The notes: a model not told the origin generated them from the sequence alone. A DNA stretch of 64,000 nucleotides from Saccharomyces mikatae IFO 1815 (GCF_947241705.1 NC_079261.1:124001-188000); one strand, 5' to 3'. Counted from the stretch's first letter, positions 24,001 through 33,842 are shown. Made by a program: numbers and translations.

Positions 24001-24510
24001 TTATCAGCGGAACTGCTTCAACTTACCGAAGAAGAAAAGAATAAAATTCTAGAATTTGTCGTGAATAACTTATACAACGAACAATTCGTAGAAGTGAGAG
24101 TTCGTGCAGCATCTATTCTGTCTGATATTGTTCATAACTGGAAAGAAGAACAGGCATTGTTGAGTCTGATCGAGAGATTTGCGAAAGGGCTTGACGCCGA
24201 CAAATATACCTCAACAGAAAAGCAAAAACTGTCGAAGACAGATATCAAGATTCATGGTCACGTTTTAGGTTTGGGAGCTATTATATCAGCCTTTCCATAT
24301 GTTTTTCCCCTACCGCCGTGGATCCCTAAGCAGCTGAGTAACTTATCCTCGTGGGCTAGAACCAGCGGTATGACTGGACAAGCTGCCAAGAACACCATTA
24401 GTGAGTTTAAGAAGGTGAGGGCAGACACTTGGAAGTTCGATAGAGCATCTTTCAATACGGAAGAACTGGAAGACCTGGAAGGTGTCCTATGGAGGAGTTA
24501 CTACGCTTGA
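18079..24510 (+). CDS. BLM10: Blm10, PA200-type proteasome activator
   Basis: A giant HEAT-repeat protein that caps the 20S proteasome core and opens its gate. The ATG at 18079 (MTANNDDDIKSPIP) gives 2143 residues, the same length as S. cerevisiae Blm10, so I prefer it to an in-frame ATG 45 bases upstream. The sequence is helical repeat throughout with an acidic insertion near residues 1085-1130. The last residues, SYYA, form the hydrophobic-Tyr-X motif with which proteasome activators dock into pockets between alpha subunits. The first 60 residues are basic and Ser/Pro-rich. S. cerevisiae was once annotated with two frames here (YFL007W and YFL006W); this sequence has a single one. Confidence 0.98.
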   Translation: MTANNDDDIKSPIPVTNKTLSQLKRIERSPGRPSSSQGEIKRKRSRLFSSDRRPDSPLRARSATPTLQDQKLFNGMDSTSLLNERLQHYTLDYVSDRAQHMKNIYDPSSRWFSRSVRPEFPIEEYLPYKTESHEDQAKYLCHVLVNLYIAISSLDIQGLISISSKDLADLKKEVDDLALQTDLFRLSNNTAENDLLGNDIADYDDAEGLEDELDEYFDLTGPDFNATGKITAKSATIVNVNHWTNELKNCLHFDFPLTLRKSLATVYYYLSLVQGQKVYRQMHVDMFESLVSIDDDRTNFTELLQKEGLLLDHQIMLNFLCEFLPYPDPDYARYELSSKEDLQLFRLLLKHAHNAKPFFDKSKENLLIDTMNFLLSSLAPSTMMAIMPIITSIVPYHYHIHSKIIDYFPFCYSIWSSVSANVAIDTHMYDFVGSISKDVHNKILNSNGGENTVEVMFGKFGIFTENQMTFMFNRLQGHLRTDGQIHSYSRTVKPFVYAINGSNKKDFFEKLLSLTKAIETFIHPSNNGFWTKPNAKFVHAFIKSYHGRVKYEEKLHVNGVSNGICLTSSCHEEIVEIFLNIVSLGSQNKNSDIANYYISCFAYLLELNPSNAYLIYDKILIDLYDTLADQFINSRHRIISSLKQFTRIIRFIVMDRLYRVHITNILSMLVSKLDMNDSNLTSNLINGIVSIAAFIPITKLTREDDYLSFESDTLPLVQQHFYHIKSGESSSTFEIDKELLNNAFKASTTIFESVLKVYVEKIFQLIDVDLEDSLVTKINQTTMIIQESMDDDIFNYFAALLQRNFWSNDSFKEKDPNYELVTIPLAALVRRNNSLSKDLVRTLLFHVKEQIKRGAGSVRSTSEIQQRDVKLVLYLTALNDVLRQCHESLLEYSDELITFMEYLYDNITNPPLDVITSIVIHSALATLCTTEITDCRLFPEDSKIPEEDRWGGLQFDSRRFDKQHLNFEWHVPSSDEITLSISILESLTEYCINKVEELMKAPRNDSEYADMIQKYVLVMTHTLSGSSLLFDPDFNKYRTQSNLSYREKLILLKNIRENNCDPQELDIDIEQIRSGKDDEDYIESKDIEAGLNTGISDVVQLRDEYPDELIVDDQMASEMPSGVNTPIIGARGTDNSSMSSDLAFRDLDIYSCNYYFGNTTEEKLQNPQYLQVHKVRSRIGRFFHKLYVFLCTNFENNTNMFQILLHGLKVWFTDLGQETVFNEDPDAFIDVDFLENVQSLSHINEPFTRTNFAIRANGFHQSRVLLHSTNRKGSKLENLLLVDIIHLATSLYPDIYKPAQGTLVHCMKQLVGSYGIVINKVIPLLEKAVKNHDYMKTQVILNVLLIKKIHRKLMTDYKDIDRLIFLLIECCHVNELEIGMYADKILTDIVIGIKIPSSVCVISDEAFLPLAPPDGTINMQVEAVKLAKKKKREYYLSLLVDLQNKLLDKLDDEKEMGWKIKMFILRFVTQMQSNLESKPDKRAVFSIASQIATKHPEIIHLVVKSLLSTCNKIISLSDYGYDITRAYKNEFNPSFVEILDTSNASFPKTFTKEMNNFDHPLYFIDSRAFVGWLCWGRPMYVMSSKPLTLNLHDNELEVLKSTGHLVSKEFLKDITMNLVQDNETRGVFSSGNVSFLTLIILLISSGLCELDMSDLFELCESYYNRDDKASMIMSVEIVAGLICGSKFMNAIDLERRDVFIEKFLAKCLNYELNHDAFEIWSTLAWWLPAVVDLRRSKTFFSHFINADGMFDRDSDAATHQTSKIYMLRSILMSMEFRAPDVRRLFDELVFDHPYDQVRQAVAKLLTTLVQNQSNPSISDPATLLKAELNDPDGLGLPLKQIPEKVDTYIKKQFEIITGLADSVIGFSPQEFIKTEYFYRTSTLFYWIKEMARGPNKVLLVPYLVDYVLPFLIGLVKHKDVCALASLDPIRLYAGLGYMPIRKNHVVAIVDYVCSSNVFLSSNQTKLQLTFIQHFLSAELLQLTEEEKNKILEFVVNNLYNEQFVEVRVRAASILSDIVHNWKEEQALLSLIERFAKGLDADKYTSTEKQKLSKTDIKIHGHVLGLGAIISAFPYVFPLPPWIPKQLSNLSSWARTSGMTGQAAKNTISEFKKVRADTWKFDRASFNTEELEDLEGVLWRSYYA

Positions 24511-24946
24511 TTCATATATCTCATCAGGTAGTGAACATATATCTAGACATAAGTAACTTGAAATATCCGACGCAACCCGCTCTTTGCTTATATGTTGTGC
24601 TCAAAAGTATATTAAGTAATTGTTGCAGCAATGGATCACGGCTACATGCCGGGTAATAGTCAAACTTTGAGGAAAACTGGAAAGTTCCCACCTCTGAGAA
24701 TGATCGATCAACGGCAGGAAAAGGACATATCAAACAAAACATTCTACATTTAGGGAAATCGGAAGGTTGGATTACTCTTTACAGTTTGCTTCTTAGTGTT
24801 CTATCATTAACCTGCTGTGACTCGAAGAAGATACCTTAGGAACTTTTTTTTTGCAAGAACAAGAAAAGGAGGAAAAGTAGATATACCGTGCATTCACTAA
24901 GGCATATCATTCACCAGAAAAAAATAGAAATACAATAAAAATAAAA
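24511..24946. promoter_or_regulatory. BLM10-SEC4 intergenic region with a Reb1 site
   Basis: CCGGGTAA at 24649-24656 is a perfect Reb1 consensus on the opposite strand, about 290 bases before the SEC4 ATG. Reb1 is a general regulatory factor that keeps promoters free of nucleosomes. The 70 bases before SEC4 are A-rich. No other feature is recognised. Confidence 0.55.
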
Positions 24947-25594
24947 ATGTCAGGTTTGAGAACCGTTTCTGCTTCTTCCGCTAATGGAAAGAGCTACGAT
25001 TCTATTATGAAAATCCTATTGATTGGTGATTCTGGTGTTGGGAAATCATGTTTATTGGTTCGTTTTGTTGAAGACAAGTTCAACCCATCATTCATCACTA
25101 CCATTGGTATTGATTTCAAGATAAAGACCGTCGATATTAATGGTAAGAAGGTAAAACTTCAACTTTGGGATACTGCTGGTCAAGAACGTTTCCGGACCAT
25201 CACTACAGCATATTATCGTGGTGCTATGGGTATCATTCTTGTTTATGATGTAACAGACGAGAGAACCTTTACCAATATCAAACAATGGTTTAAAACAGTT
25301 AATGAGCACGCGAATGACGAAGCACAACTACTACTGGTCGGTAACAAGAGCGATATGGACACTAGAGTGGTGACAGCTGATCAAGGGGAAGCCTTGGCTA
25401 AGGAGCTGGGTATACCATTCATCGAGTCCAGTGCAAAGAATGACGATAATGTCAACGAAATTTTCTTTACCTTGGCTAAGTTAATTCAAGAAAAAATTGA
25501 TAGTAATAAACTTGTTGGTGTTGGCAATGGTAAAGAAGGCAATATTAGCATCAATAGTGGGAGTGGAAACAGTTCTAAATCGAATTGCTGTTGA
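24947..25594 (+). CDS. SEC4: Sec4, Rab GTPase of post-Golgi exocytosis
   Basis: This 215-residue Rab protein, equal in length to S. cerevisiae Sec4, drives delivery of secretory vesicles to the exocyst at the bud. All G motifs are present: the P-loop GDSGVGKS at 27-34, the switch I effector block with TTIGIDFK, switch [11 protein letters not shown], the base-binding NKSD, and SAK. The C-terminus ends in two cysteines (SNCC), the Rab double geranylgeranylation signal. The sequence between the G domain and the tail is the usual diverged hypervariable linker. Conservation is very high, as expected of an essential Rab. Confidence 0.98.
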   Translation: MSGLRTVSASSANGKSYDSIMKILLIGDSGVGKSCLLVRFVEDKFNPSFITTIGIDFKIKTVDINGKKVKLQLWDTAGQERFRTITTAYYRGAMGIILVYDVTDERTFTNIKQWFKTVNEHANDEAQLLLVGNKSDMDTRVVTADQGEALAKELGIPFIESSAKNDDNVNEIFFTLAKLIQEKIDSNKLVGVGNGKEGNISINSGSGNSSKSNCC

Positions 25595-26387
25595 AAGAAA
25601 ATTTTTGCTTCTCTGAGAATAAATTGAGGAACTAGAAATCGTAGCTGAAAATCCAACTCTTCTTTTCTTCTTTACTTCTCAATATTCGCAGGTTATTTTT
25701 TTCTTTATATATACATAATATTTGGTTTTTTTTTCTGTATACCATATTTTACTATTTCTATATTATTCATATCAGATCTCTCTTTTTATATTATCTAAAT
25801 ATCACACATGTCAGACTCATCTTTTAACAGACTTTCAGCGTCGTTTTCTCCTAAACAGATATTCTTTCTTCAAGTAATTTAATTGAAAGTTAAGATAGAT
25901 GGAATTGAAAAAACCGGAATTCTCTGAAGCTTCTCATTCTTAGTGCATATTTTACTTGCAAGATTAGCATACCCAGTTTGTTCAATCATTTCAATCAGTA
26001 GCACCGTTTTGGTTCTTGAATTCATTGTTTTACGACCTGCGCTTATGTAAGGTTCCCGTATGGTTGCATAATCATGCAATTAAAAAACCCACGTGTTTTA
26101 AAAATAAGTCCGCAATTACGATATAGCATTTCCAGAAAAACGATACGGAATCAAGCAATTAGTATCTCAGTCATCTTGACATTTACTTCTTCCTCCTTTC
26201 CTTCCTAGTAATTTTCTCTCAATTATCACCACCAAAAAGGTTGCTTTTCTTCATCTTATCTTTTCTATCGGAAGCGAATTATTGGAAAAGAGGCATTCAT
26301 CAGCATAAACAGATTGAACAGACAAAAAGCGTTTACAAAAAAAGTCCTAAGAGCATCTACACTTCCACATAACAATTCTCTTTAGAT
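25595..26387. promoter_or_regulatory. SEC4-VTC2 intergenic region with a Pho4 box
   Basis: CCCACGTGTTTT contains the E-box CACGTG at 26090-26095, about 293 bases before the VTC2 ATG. Pho4 binds CACGTG on phosphate starvation, and VTC genes belong to the PHO regulon in S. cerevisiae. Cbf1 can bind the same core, so the factor is an inference. The first 250 bases are T-rich 3' region of SEC4. Confidence 0.6.
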
Positions 26388-28874
26388 ATGCTGTTTGGAG
26401 TAAAGCTGGCCAACGAGATCTATCCTCCTTGGAAAAGCTCTTATATTGACTATGAGGGCCTGAAAAAACATTTGAAGGAAGATAACGTGAAGGATAGAGC
26501 CAACGATAAAAGATCATACTGGGATGATTCGGATGAGTCTAGATTCGTGGAAGAATTGGATAAGGAACTTGAGAAAGTTTACGGTTTTCAGCTGAAGAAA
26601 TATAACAATCTAATGGAGAGATTGACCCATTTGGAAAAACAAACGGATTCAGAAACTGCTATTAAGACCCTAGACGCTGATGCATTCCAACGCATCTTGG
26701 AAGAGCTGCTGAGCGAGTCTACTGAGCTAGACAATTTCAAAAGATTGAATTTTACTGGATTTGTTAAGATTGTCAAGAAGCATGATAAGTTGTATCCAAA
26801 GTATCCATCTGTAAGGTCCTTATTGGAAGTCCGGTTAAAGGAACTGCCTTCCCATTCGGAGGAATACTCCCCATTATTATATCGTATTTCATTCTTGTAC
26901 AACATTTTGAGAAGTAACTTCAATACCGTGTCTCAATCGTTAGCCAGTGCTTCTAAGTTTTCTAGCATTGCCAGTAATGACATAGACATGAATTTCAAGA
27001 GTTTCAAATTTTGGATACATAGTGATAATTTAATGGAAGTTAAAACAAGGATCTTGAGACATCTTCCTGTTTTGGTTTACGCTAATGTTCCCTCTGAGAA
27101 CGATGACTTAGTCAATAGATTCGAATCAGATTTATTGAATAATGATGAGATTGTGGCTAGCTCAAGTTCTAGTAGTAGTGCAGAACATGGCTTGGGAGCA
27201 CGCTCCTACGATCCATTAATCAACACCCTATATTTTGACAATGAACACTTCGAACTATATAACAACAAGTTATTGAAATTAAATTCAGCACCAACTTTAA
27301 GATTTAGGTGGACTGGTCAATTATCTGATAAGCCGGATATCTTCTTAGAGAAGAAAACTCTTATTGAAGATGAAGCCACCGGGAAATCTGAATTTGATCT
27401 TACTAAATTACAGCTGAAGCAAAAATTCATCAATGGGTTTATTTTTGATGGTGATAAAAAATTCAAAGAGCAAACTTTGAAAAAATTAAAAGAAAGCGGT
27501 ACCTCAGAGAGAGACTTGGAAAAATTAAAAGAAGACTTCGCCGATATTCAAAACTTTATCATCAAGGATGAATTGCAACCAGTTTTCAGAACTGTTTACA
27601 CCAGAACTGCTTTCCAGATTCCTGGAGATGATAAGATAAGAGTAACGATTGATTCTAACATTGTATTCATCAAAGAAGATTCGTTTGACAGAGAACGTCC
27701 AATTAGAGATCCTAATACCTGGCATAGAACCGATATTGATACAAATGTTGCAAATCCCTTAAAATTTTTGAGGGAAGGTGAATATGTCAAGTTTCCCTAC
27801 TCAGTAATGGAAATTAAAGTTAAAAGCTCATTGGATTCTTCAGTGTCAGCTAGTTCAATGATTTCCAATGTAAAACTGCCTAAAAAGCATGGTCAATGGT
27901 TGAACGATTTGACGAATTCACACCTAGTTAAAGAAATTCCAAAGTTTTCTATCTTCGTGCAAGGTGTGGCATCATTGTATGGGGAAGATGAAAAATTAGA
28001 TATCTTGCCATTCTGGCTACCGGACTTGGAAACAGACATTAGACAAGATCCTAAGCAGGCCTATGAGGAGGAAAAAAAAAAATTGCAAAGACAAAAAGAG
28101 ATACAAAAGAAAATTGATGGCATGAGAAGGCTTTCCAGCATCAATGAACCTCAACACCAAGTTCCAGAACTAGTATCTCATGAGGAAACTCAGCGTATTA
28201 CTTCTCGAGGTGATTTGGAAGCTGACGGCTCATCTGATGAGGAAATTCAGCAAGAACCTCACTCGAAAAGATCAAGGAAAACCAGAAGAAGAAAACCCAA
28301 AGCTACCTTCTTGAGAATTTTAGCTGGAAGAGACCCAAAGTTAATGGGTGTAGATTCTGAAGAAGAGGAAATTGAGTTGCCACCTGGCGTGAAAAAGCCA
28401 TTACATTTATTGAAAAATGCTGGCCCGGTAAACGTGGAGGCAAAGGTTTGGCTTGCTAATGAACGTACATTTAACAGATGGCTAAGTGTAACTACTTTAT
28501 TGAGTGTTCTAACATTCTCAATTTACAACTCGGTGAAAAAAGCTGAATACCCCACTCTGGCTAACTACATGGCATACGTTTATTTTGGCCTAACGCTATT
28601 CTGTGCTTTATGGTCCTATTCTGTCTACATGAAAAGGGTTGATATTATCCAACAAAGAAGTGGTCAACACTTAGATGCCCCCCTTGGACCAATCTTAGTT
28701 GCTATCGTTTTATTTGTTACATTAGTGGTTAACTTTGTTATGGCGTTTAGGAACGCAGCAAAGTCTCGCCAAGAGTTGCAGGTACAAAATTTAGGAGTTT
28801 CTGAAAGAATACCAGAAGTATTAAGGCCACTTCAGAATCATTTATTCAAATTAATGGGTCCAAGCAGTAATTAA
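26388..28874 (+). CDS. VTC2: Vtc2, SPX-domain subunit of the vacuolar polyphosphate polymerase
   Basis: The protein is 828 residues long, as in S. cerevisiae. Order of domains: an N-terminal SPX domain (about 1-150; [15 protein letters not shown] and DYEGLKKHL), which senses inositol pyrophosphates; a central tunnel-type polyphosphate polymerase fold (about 200-560); a charged Lys/Arg-rich linker (about 560-680); and three hydrophobic segments near the C-terminus (about 697-715, 726-746 and 766-785). Vtc4 is the catalytic subunit of the complex; Vtc2 and Vtc3 are accessory paralogues with the same architecture. The complex acts at the vacuole and cortical ER. A Pho4-type box upstream fits phosphate control. 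Confidence 0.97.
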   Translation: MLFGVKLANEIYPPWKSSYIDYEGLKKHLKEDNVKDRANDKRSYWDDSDESRFVEELDKELEKVYGFQLKKYNNLMERLTHLEKQTDSETAIKTLDADAFQRILEELLSESTELDNFKRLNFTGFVKIVKKHDKLYPKYPSVRSLLEVRLKELPSHSEEYSPLLYRISFLYNILRSNFNTVSQSLASASKFSSIASNDIDMNFKSFKFWIHSDNLMEVKTRILRHLPVLVYANVPSENDDLVNRFESDLLNNDEIVASSSSSSSAEHGLGARSYDPLINTLYFDNEHFELYNNKLLKLNSAPTLRFRWTGQLSDKPDIFLEKKTLIEDEATGKSEFDLTKLQLKQKFINGFIFDGDKKFKEQTLKKLKESGTSERDLEKLKEDFADIQNFIIKDELQPVFRTVYTRTAFQIPGDDKIRVTIDSNIVFIKEDSFDRERPIRDPNTWHRTDIDTNVANPLKFLREGEYVKFPYSVMEIKVKSSLDSSVSASSMISNVKLPKKHGQWLNDLTNSHLVKEIPKFSIFVQGVASLYGEDEKLDILPFWLPDLETDIRQDPKQAYEEEKKKLQRQKEIQKKIDGMRRLSSINEPQHQVPELVSHEETQRITSRGDLEADGSSDEEIQQEPHSKRSRKTRRRKPKATFLRILAGRDPKLMGVDSEEEEIELPPGVKKPLHLLKNAGPVNVEAKVWLANERTFNRWLSVTTLLSVLTFSIYNSVKKAEYPTLANYMAYVYFGLTLFCALWSYSVYMKRVDIIQQRSGQHLDAPLGPILVAIVLFVTLVVNFVMAFRNAAKSRQELQVQNLGVSERIPEVLRPLQNHLFKLMGPSSN

Positions 28875-29120
28875 AATATGTATTCTATCTACTCATACCA
28901 TGTTTTTATGTTTGTAATACGTAGCGAAAAACGACCATCTTCCAATATGTTAACTTGGAAATTTGCATCGAGGATACAATTTTATATTACTCATGAGTGG
29001 AACCGCAAGTACACGAATATAGCCAATGCCTGTTTTTGCGTCCTCTGCACACGTTAACGTTGATGACTATTGAGCGCAAAGATCTTATAATTTAGTTCAA
29101 GTTGAGCGACAAAAGCCAAA

Positions 29121-31757
29121 TTATCCTTCAAACTTTTCGATGAAATCAGCGTTTAGTTCTCTTAGTTTCTCTAAATTCAACAGCACTTTTTCATTTCCTG
29201 CACATTCTTTTAATATCGCCACAAGATTGTGTATTCTTTTTATTTGGTTTATGGTCTTTTCATCAACGTCATCATTTGCATTCTTGTCTCCAGACTTCGC
29301 TTTAGCGATTTCCAAAAGTGAACGTATATTGTGCGCTTCTCCAATGATATTAGGGCTAAATATTCTATTTACTACCTTTATTCCACTATTCTCTATCGTG
29401 GAAGATTTTTTAGTCAACTGATATTTCATTTGAATGGAATTGTCATTGAGAAGGACTGCATCCATATGAAGATGAGAAACCGCTGGCTTCTTAGACATAA
29501 TTTTAGGAATGTCCTGGAAGTGCGTAGAAAGAAACACGGTTGCCTCAGTTCGAAGTAGATGTTCAGTGACAGCCAGGGACACACAAAATCCATCAGCGAT
29601 GCTTGACCCGCGACCAAGTTCGTCTAAAATTAATAGAGTTTGTGCATTGATATCATCCAAAAAGTAAGCCATCTCCTTCATTTCAAAACCAAAATTTGAT
29701 GACGTCAATTCCATACTGTCATTACAAACTCTTGCATGTAAACGTTTAAAAATAGGGAAAGATCCATAACGTGCCGAGATGCCAGATCCCATTTGGGCCA
29801 TTATGGAAATAAGGGCGACTTGTTTTAAATACACAGATTTCCCACTCATATTGCATCCCGTTATGATTTGTAGGCTGGAACTATTCTTTGTACTTGATAT
29901 AGTGTTAGGAACAAAATTTTCTATTACTTTTTCCAGTAGTGGATGTCTTGAATCTTGAATTAGAAAATTGTTTGTAAAAGTCGGTATTGTATAATTGTTC
30001 TCTTCCAAATTATAAGCGAATGAACAAACCAAATCCAGGATAGCTATTGCTTCTGCGATCATAAATAAGTCAGAAATATGGGCTGTGATTTTATCGAGTA
30101 GTTTGTCAACTGTCTCTTCACTTAAGAGCAATATCTCCTCCATAACTTCCTTCAACCTCGCATTTTTCTTAATTATGTTTAGAGTTGTGCATTCGATATA
30201 ATTCTTTTTAATTGTTTTCGAAATGAATATATCTGGAAGTGTAGCGATGTTATCAGTGAAGTCATGTCTTTTTATTCTTAGAAAAAAGCCTCGTGCTGAG
30301 TCATAATTATGATCCAACTTGACTTTGTTTTTAGCACTAAGATCTTCCACCTCATGAAAAAATTCCTCCTTCACCTCTTTGTAGATTTGCCTAGAAACAT
30401 CTAAAAACCCATTAGAATCGCTTTTTACAGCATATGAACGTTGGTTAAGTAATTGTAAGGCCGAAGTTGCCCAAACACAGTCTTCATTTATACAGTCATT
30501 AATCAACTTTTCAATTTCTACAATTGCATCATTGTTAAATATTCTTTTTGTTTCGCTAATCAAACGGCTTTGTATAGACTCATTGTTAAGTGCGTATTTC
30601 AATGATTTTACGCTCTGTAATGTTTCCTTGAGCAACAAGACATAATTAATCCTTTGATCCGATTTTATTGCCGAATAATTAATACATAGTAACCTTGAAA
30701 ATAGCTTATCAAGATCTGGTAAAGATTTCATTTCAAGCCTTAATTTTTGTAAAAGATCATTATTAGCTTTCAGTTCTTCTAAAGCCTCTAATCTCATCTC
30801 AATACTCTCTTTATCAGTTAACGGCTGGAGTATACTGTTCCGAAGTGATCTTTGTCCCATTTTGGTTGAAGTCGTGTCCAAAAACTTCCATAGTGATATA
30901 CCGTTTTTGTCCAGTTTATTTTCTACAAGCTCCAAACCTCTAACCGTTTTAGAATCAATTAACATAGTATTTTCTGTACCTTCGAACTGAATACGTAATT
31001 TGCGAAAAGCATTCAAGTTCCGTGTACTTTTAGATATGATTTCTTCCATGTAGCTTATTGCCGCAGATGCAGCGCAAAGAGCAAAGGTTTTATCTATAAC
31101 CTCTTCAATTTTTAAGTTCTTTTTCGTATCGTCTATTAGATACTTTGTAATCGCGGCCAATCCATCTTGGCTATTAAAGCACTTTCGTGAACCCTCTTCA
31201 ATTTTAACCGTTTCAGATACGTTAAATTTTATCATTGTTGCTAATTTTGATACTGTTGGAGTTAAGGAACTACTTGGGATCAATATTTCTGTCGGTTGAT
31301 AAATTTGGAGCTTATGCACTACACGAATGTAAATCTGTGAGTCCATGAAGTCCGAAAGGTACATCTGCGCTGTGTTACAGTTGATAATACATAGGCCAAT
31401 CCGTGTACTAATGTCTCTTGGAACTTCGTATATACAACAGAGAACACAGTCAACACTAGGTCCGAGAAGGGAAGCATTAGTGCTGTATCTACTTATGGAG
31501 GTTGTGGTTCTCGACGCCACTGAACCATTCATTAAGTAATGATTATACGTTGAACCTTTGTCATTCTTTTCCAACGTTGCCTCAACTGTTTCGAGGGTTC
31601 TCTTTTTGAAAGCACAGTTAGTTATATTCGTTGGCGATTTTTGATTTCTTATACTCTTCTTTGTACTTGGTTTCGTAATAGAATTTGAAGAATTAGCCGC
31701 TGATCTTAAATTAAAGTAATTTGTGCTGATAAAACTAGATAGATTGGATTCACTCAT
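29121..31757 (-). CDS. MSH4: Msh4, meiosis-specific MutS homologue
   Basis: With Msh5, Msh4 forms a clamp that stabilises Holliday junctions and promotes interfering crossovers; it has no mismatch-repair role. The length is 878 residues, equal to S. cerevisiae. The N-terminal 70 residues are Ser/Thr/Asn-rich and lack the MutS mismatch-binding domain, as expected for this branch. The core and lever region covers about 200-600. The ATPase carries Walker A GCNMSGKS at 634-641 and Walker B LLILDELGRGSS at about 708-719, followed by the conserved STHF. Convergent with VTC2 across about 250 bases. I saw no convincing URS1 upstream. Confidence 0.97.
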   Translation of the reverse strand: MSESNLSSFISTNYFNLRSAANSSNSITKPSTKKSIRNQKSPTNITNCAFKKRTLETVEATLEKNDKGSTYNHYLMNGSVASRTTTSISRYSTNASLLGPSVDCVLCCIYEVPRDISTRIGLCIINCNTAQMYLSDFMDSQIYIRVVHKLQIYQPTEILIPSSSLTPTVSKLATMIKFNVSETVKIEEGSRKCFNSQDGLAAITKYLIDDTKKNLKIEEVIDKTFALCAASAAISYMEEIISKSTRNLNAFRKLRIQFEGTENTMLIDSKTVRGLELVENKLDKNGISLWKFLDTTSTKMGQRSLRNSILQPLTDKESIEMRLEALEELKANNDLLQKLRLEMKSLPDLDKLFSRLLCINYSAIKSDQRINYVLLLKETLQSVKSLKYALNNESIQSRLISETKRIFNNDAIVEIEKLINDCINEDCVWATSALQLLNQRSYAVKSDSNGFLDVSRQIYKEVKEEFFHEVEDLSAKNKVKLDHNYDSARGFFLRIKRHDFTDNIATLPDIFISKTIKKNYIECTTLNIIKKNARLKEVMEEILLLSEETVDKLLDKITAHISDLFMIAEAIAILDLVCSFAYNLEENNYTIPTFTNNFLIQDSRHPLLEKVIENFVPNTISSTKNSSSLQIITGCNMSGKSVYLKQVALISIMAQMGSGISARYGSFPIFKRLHARVCNDSMELTSSNFGFEMKEMAYFLDDINAQTLLILDELGRGSSIADGFCVSLAVTEHLLRTEATVFLSTHFQDIPKIMSKKPAVSHLHMDAVLLNDNSIQMKYQLTKKSSTIENSGIKVVNRIFSPNIIGEAHNIRSLLEIAKAKSGDKNANDDVDEKTINQIKRIHNLVAILKECAGNEKVLLNLEKLRELNADFIEKFEG

Positions 31758-32096
31758 TAATAATTCTTTGATTTGATTTACGTCTTTTTTCTTTTCAATT
31801 TTGCCCTCCTGCTATTTCTATTACTTCAAATGAGCAACTTTAAATGCTCTTGTTGTTCTGATTTTATTGAACTCTGTTTAAATAAAAAATGATACATGAA
31901 GCTTGAATACCCCGGTTTTAACAAGGAAGATAAAACACGCGCCAAAAAAAAAGTTTATGATAGACAAGGAGGTTAAGTATCTAGTTTGTCTTTTATTCAA
32001 TCCTTGTTGAAAAAGTAAAATGTTGTCCTCATACAGCCACGTAATAGCAAGAAGGTTTATTTTCAATACTTATTATTAATTATATAAAAAAAAAAT
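31758..32096. other. Spacer between MSH4 and tRNA-Asn
   Basis: This stretch is the MSH4 upstream region and the 3' side of the tRNA-Asn gene. The T-rich strand 3' of the tRNA gene (a run of A at 32085-32095 on the + strand) is its RNA polymerase III terminator. Nothing else is recognised. Confidence 0.5.
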
Positions 32097-32170
32097 CGAC
32101 CCCAGTGAGGGTTGAACTCACGATCTTGCGATTAACAGTCGCACGCCTTAACCAACTTGGCCATGGAGTC
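32097..32170 (-). tRNA. tRNA-Asn (anticodon GUU)
   Basis: The reverse strand folds as a 74-base intronless tRNA. The acceptor arm starts GACTCCA and pairs with TGGGGTC, with discriminator G. The anticodon loop CTGTTAA contains GTT, and the T arm has GTTCAAC. It sits at the same place as tN(GUU)F on S. cerevisiae chromosome VI. Retroelement LTRs are stacked on its upstream side (above 32285). Confidence 0.96.
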
Positions 32171-32284
32171 ATCTTATTCATATCTGTGATATGTGATGTT
32201 GAAATAATATAACACACGTTAGTAGTAACGACTATGTTGTTGTAGATGAAACATTAGCAATTACTCAAAAGGGTAATCGCAAAC

Positions 32285-32616
32285 TGAGATAATGGTGGAG
32301 TTTGATGTAATTGATGGGATTCCATTTTTTATAAGGCAATAATATTAGGTATGTAGATATACTAGAAGTTCTCCTCGGGGATTTAGGAATCCATAAAAGG
32401 GAATCTGCAATTCTACATAATTCTATAAACATTATTATCATCGTTTTATATGTTGTTATTCATTTATCCTATTGCATTATCAATCCTTGCGTTTCAGCTT
32501 CCACTAATTTAGATGACTATATCTCATCATTTGCGTCATCTTCTAACACCGTATATGATAATATACTAGTAGTATGAATACTAGTTAGTAGATGATAGTT
32601 GATTTATATTACAACA
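32285..32616 (-). repeat. Solo Ty1-type (delta) LTR
   Basis: A full-length solo LTR of about 332 bases. Read on the reverse strand it starts TGTTGTAATATAAATCAAC and ends in ...TCTCA. It lies 115 bases upstream of the tRNA-Asn gene, the usual window for Ty1-class insertion. The flanking pentamers, CAAAC and CTAAC, differ at one base and may be an old target-site duplication. It is diverged from the LTRs of the complete Ty1 in this window, so it is an older insertion. Confidence 0.85.
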
Positions 32617-32924
32617 CTAACTACACCTGAAACGAACTTAGTCTCTCTACTCAAAGCAGTAATAATATCCAACATATATTAATAGTAGTATTCTAGAAAA
32701 CAACAAACAGATGGTATACATAGATATAGAACAACAAGTTTGAATTTAGATCTGAAGTTCCACTAATACTTGGATAAGGAAGTGCGCTACATGACATTTT
32801 AATTTTTTGTAAAGGCTTTTATTCTACAAATTATTGATGCTCACAACTTTCATGCAGAAAAACAAGTTACTAGTACTATGATATGATCTAACTATTGTCA
32901 AAATGAACCAGTATTCGCATTACT

Positions 32925-33647
32925 TGTTGAAATAAGTGACTACTGTTTGAATGAAAATCAACTATCGTCTATCAACTAGTAGTCATATTACTAGTATATT
33001 ATCATATACGGTGTTAGAAGATGACATAAGTTGCGAGAAGCGGTCATCGAAATAAGTGAAAGCTGGAATGCAAGGATTGATAATGTAATAGGATAATGAC
33101 TGACAACATATAAAATGACAATCAAAGCATATACAGAATTATGTAGAATTGCAGATTCCCTTTTATGGATTCCTAAATCCCCGAGGAGAACTTCTAGTAT
33201 ATTCTATATACCAAATAATATTGCCTTTATCAACAATGGAATCCCAACAATCATCTCAAAATTCACCAAGCTCTCAATTACAACTATACTTTTCTTCATT
33301 TAAATTAGGGTAGGTGATGACGGACATTCTTTAACATGATACTAACAATGTTAGGTAAATGAATACAAACATTCTTATGATGATACCAATTTTATTGGAG
33401 TAGGCAAATTCTAATAATGGAATTTACTGCAGTAATGAGATAAAGATCCATTAATTGACCAGATCTTAGTATATAAGAAGATAAGCCATAGCCAAAAGCC
33501 TATCATCAATGTTCCGAGTTATATCTGAACCATTGGGTTTAATACAACCAACCAGCGTGTGTGTGTTTTATATGCCTCTCTTATATAAATTAAGAAAGAG
33601 CGACTTATCCTTAATTATAAAACTTACTAAATCACTAATTATCAACA
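32925..33647 (+). repeat. Solo Ty4-type (tau) LTR interrupted by a delta LTR
   Basis: The tau start (TGTTGAAATAAGTGAC) is at 32925 and the tau end (ACTAATTATCAACA) is at 33647. A Ty1-type LTR (32944-33276) interrupts it 19 bases from its start. Beyond the interruption the tau resumes with ATTACAACTATAC, so the duplicated pentamer is ACTAC/ATTAC. Without the insert the tau is about 385 bases. It carries a block at about 33315-33385 (starting GATGACGGACATT) that other tau copies in this window lack. Fossil; no internal Ty4 region accompanies it. Confidence 0.8.
32944..33276 (+). repeat. Ty1-type (delta) LTR nested in a tau LTR
   Basis: A 333-base solo LTR starts TGTTTGAATGAAAATCAAC and ends CAAGCTCTCA. 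It closely resembles the LTRs of the full Ty1 near the right end of the window. It is flanked by ACTAC and ATTAC, which belong to the surrounding tau LTR, so it was inserted into it after that LTR was in place. Confidence 0.85.
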
Positions 33648-33842
33648 GATGGCATAAAGATTGAGAAACTGTCATCGAGTTTAGTGTAAGTTGAAACGAA
33701 AAGATTGATAATGTAACAGAATTATGAACGATTACCTATAAAACAAAAGAAGACAAAATATCTCATTATGTAGAATTATCGACTCCCCTAAGTGGATTCT
33801 CATATATTCGGGGAGAAAGTCGCGTATGTTCTATATACCTCT
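33648..33842 (+). repeat. Degenerate Ty1-type LTR fragment
   Basis: Sequence directly after the tau LTR resembles the middle and 3' part of a delta LTR in + orientation: GATGGCATAAAG near the start, then GATTGATAATGTAACAG and a decayed match to the CTCGAGGAGAACTTC block. The 5' third is missing and similarity is low, so it is an old relic. The rest up to SPB4 (33843-34010) is plain AT-rich 3' sequence. Confidence 0.6.
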
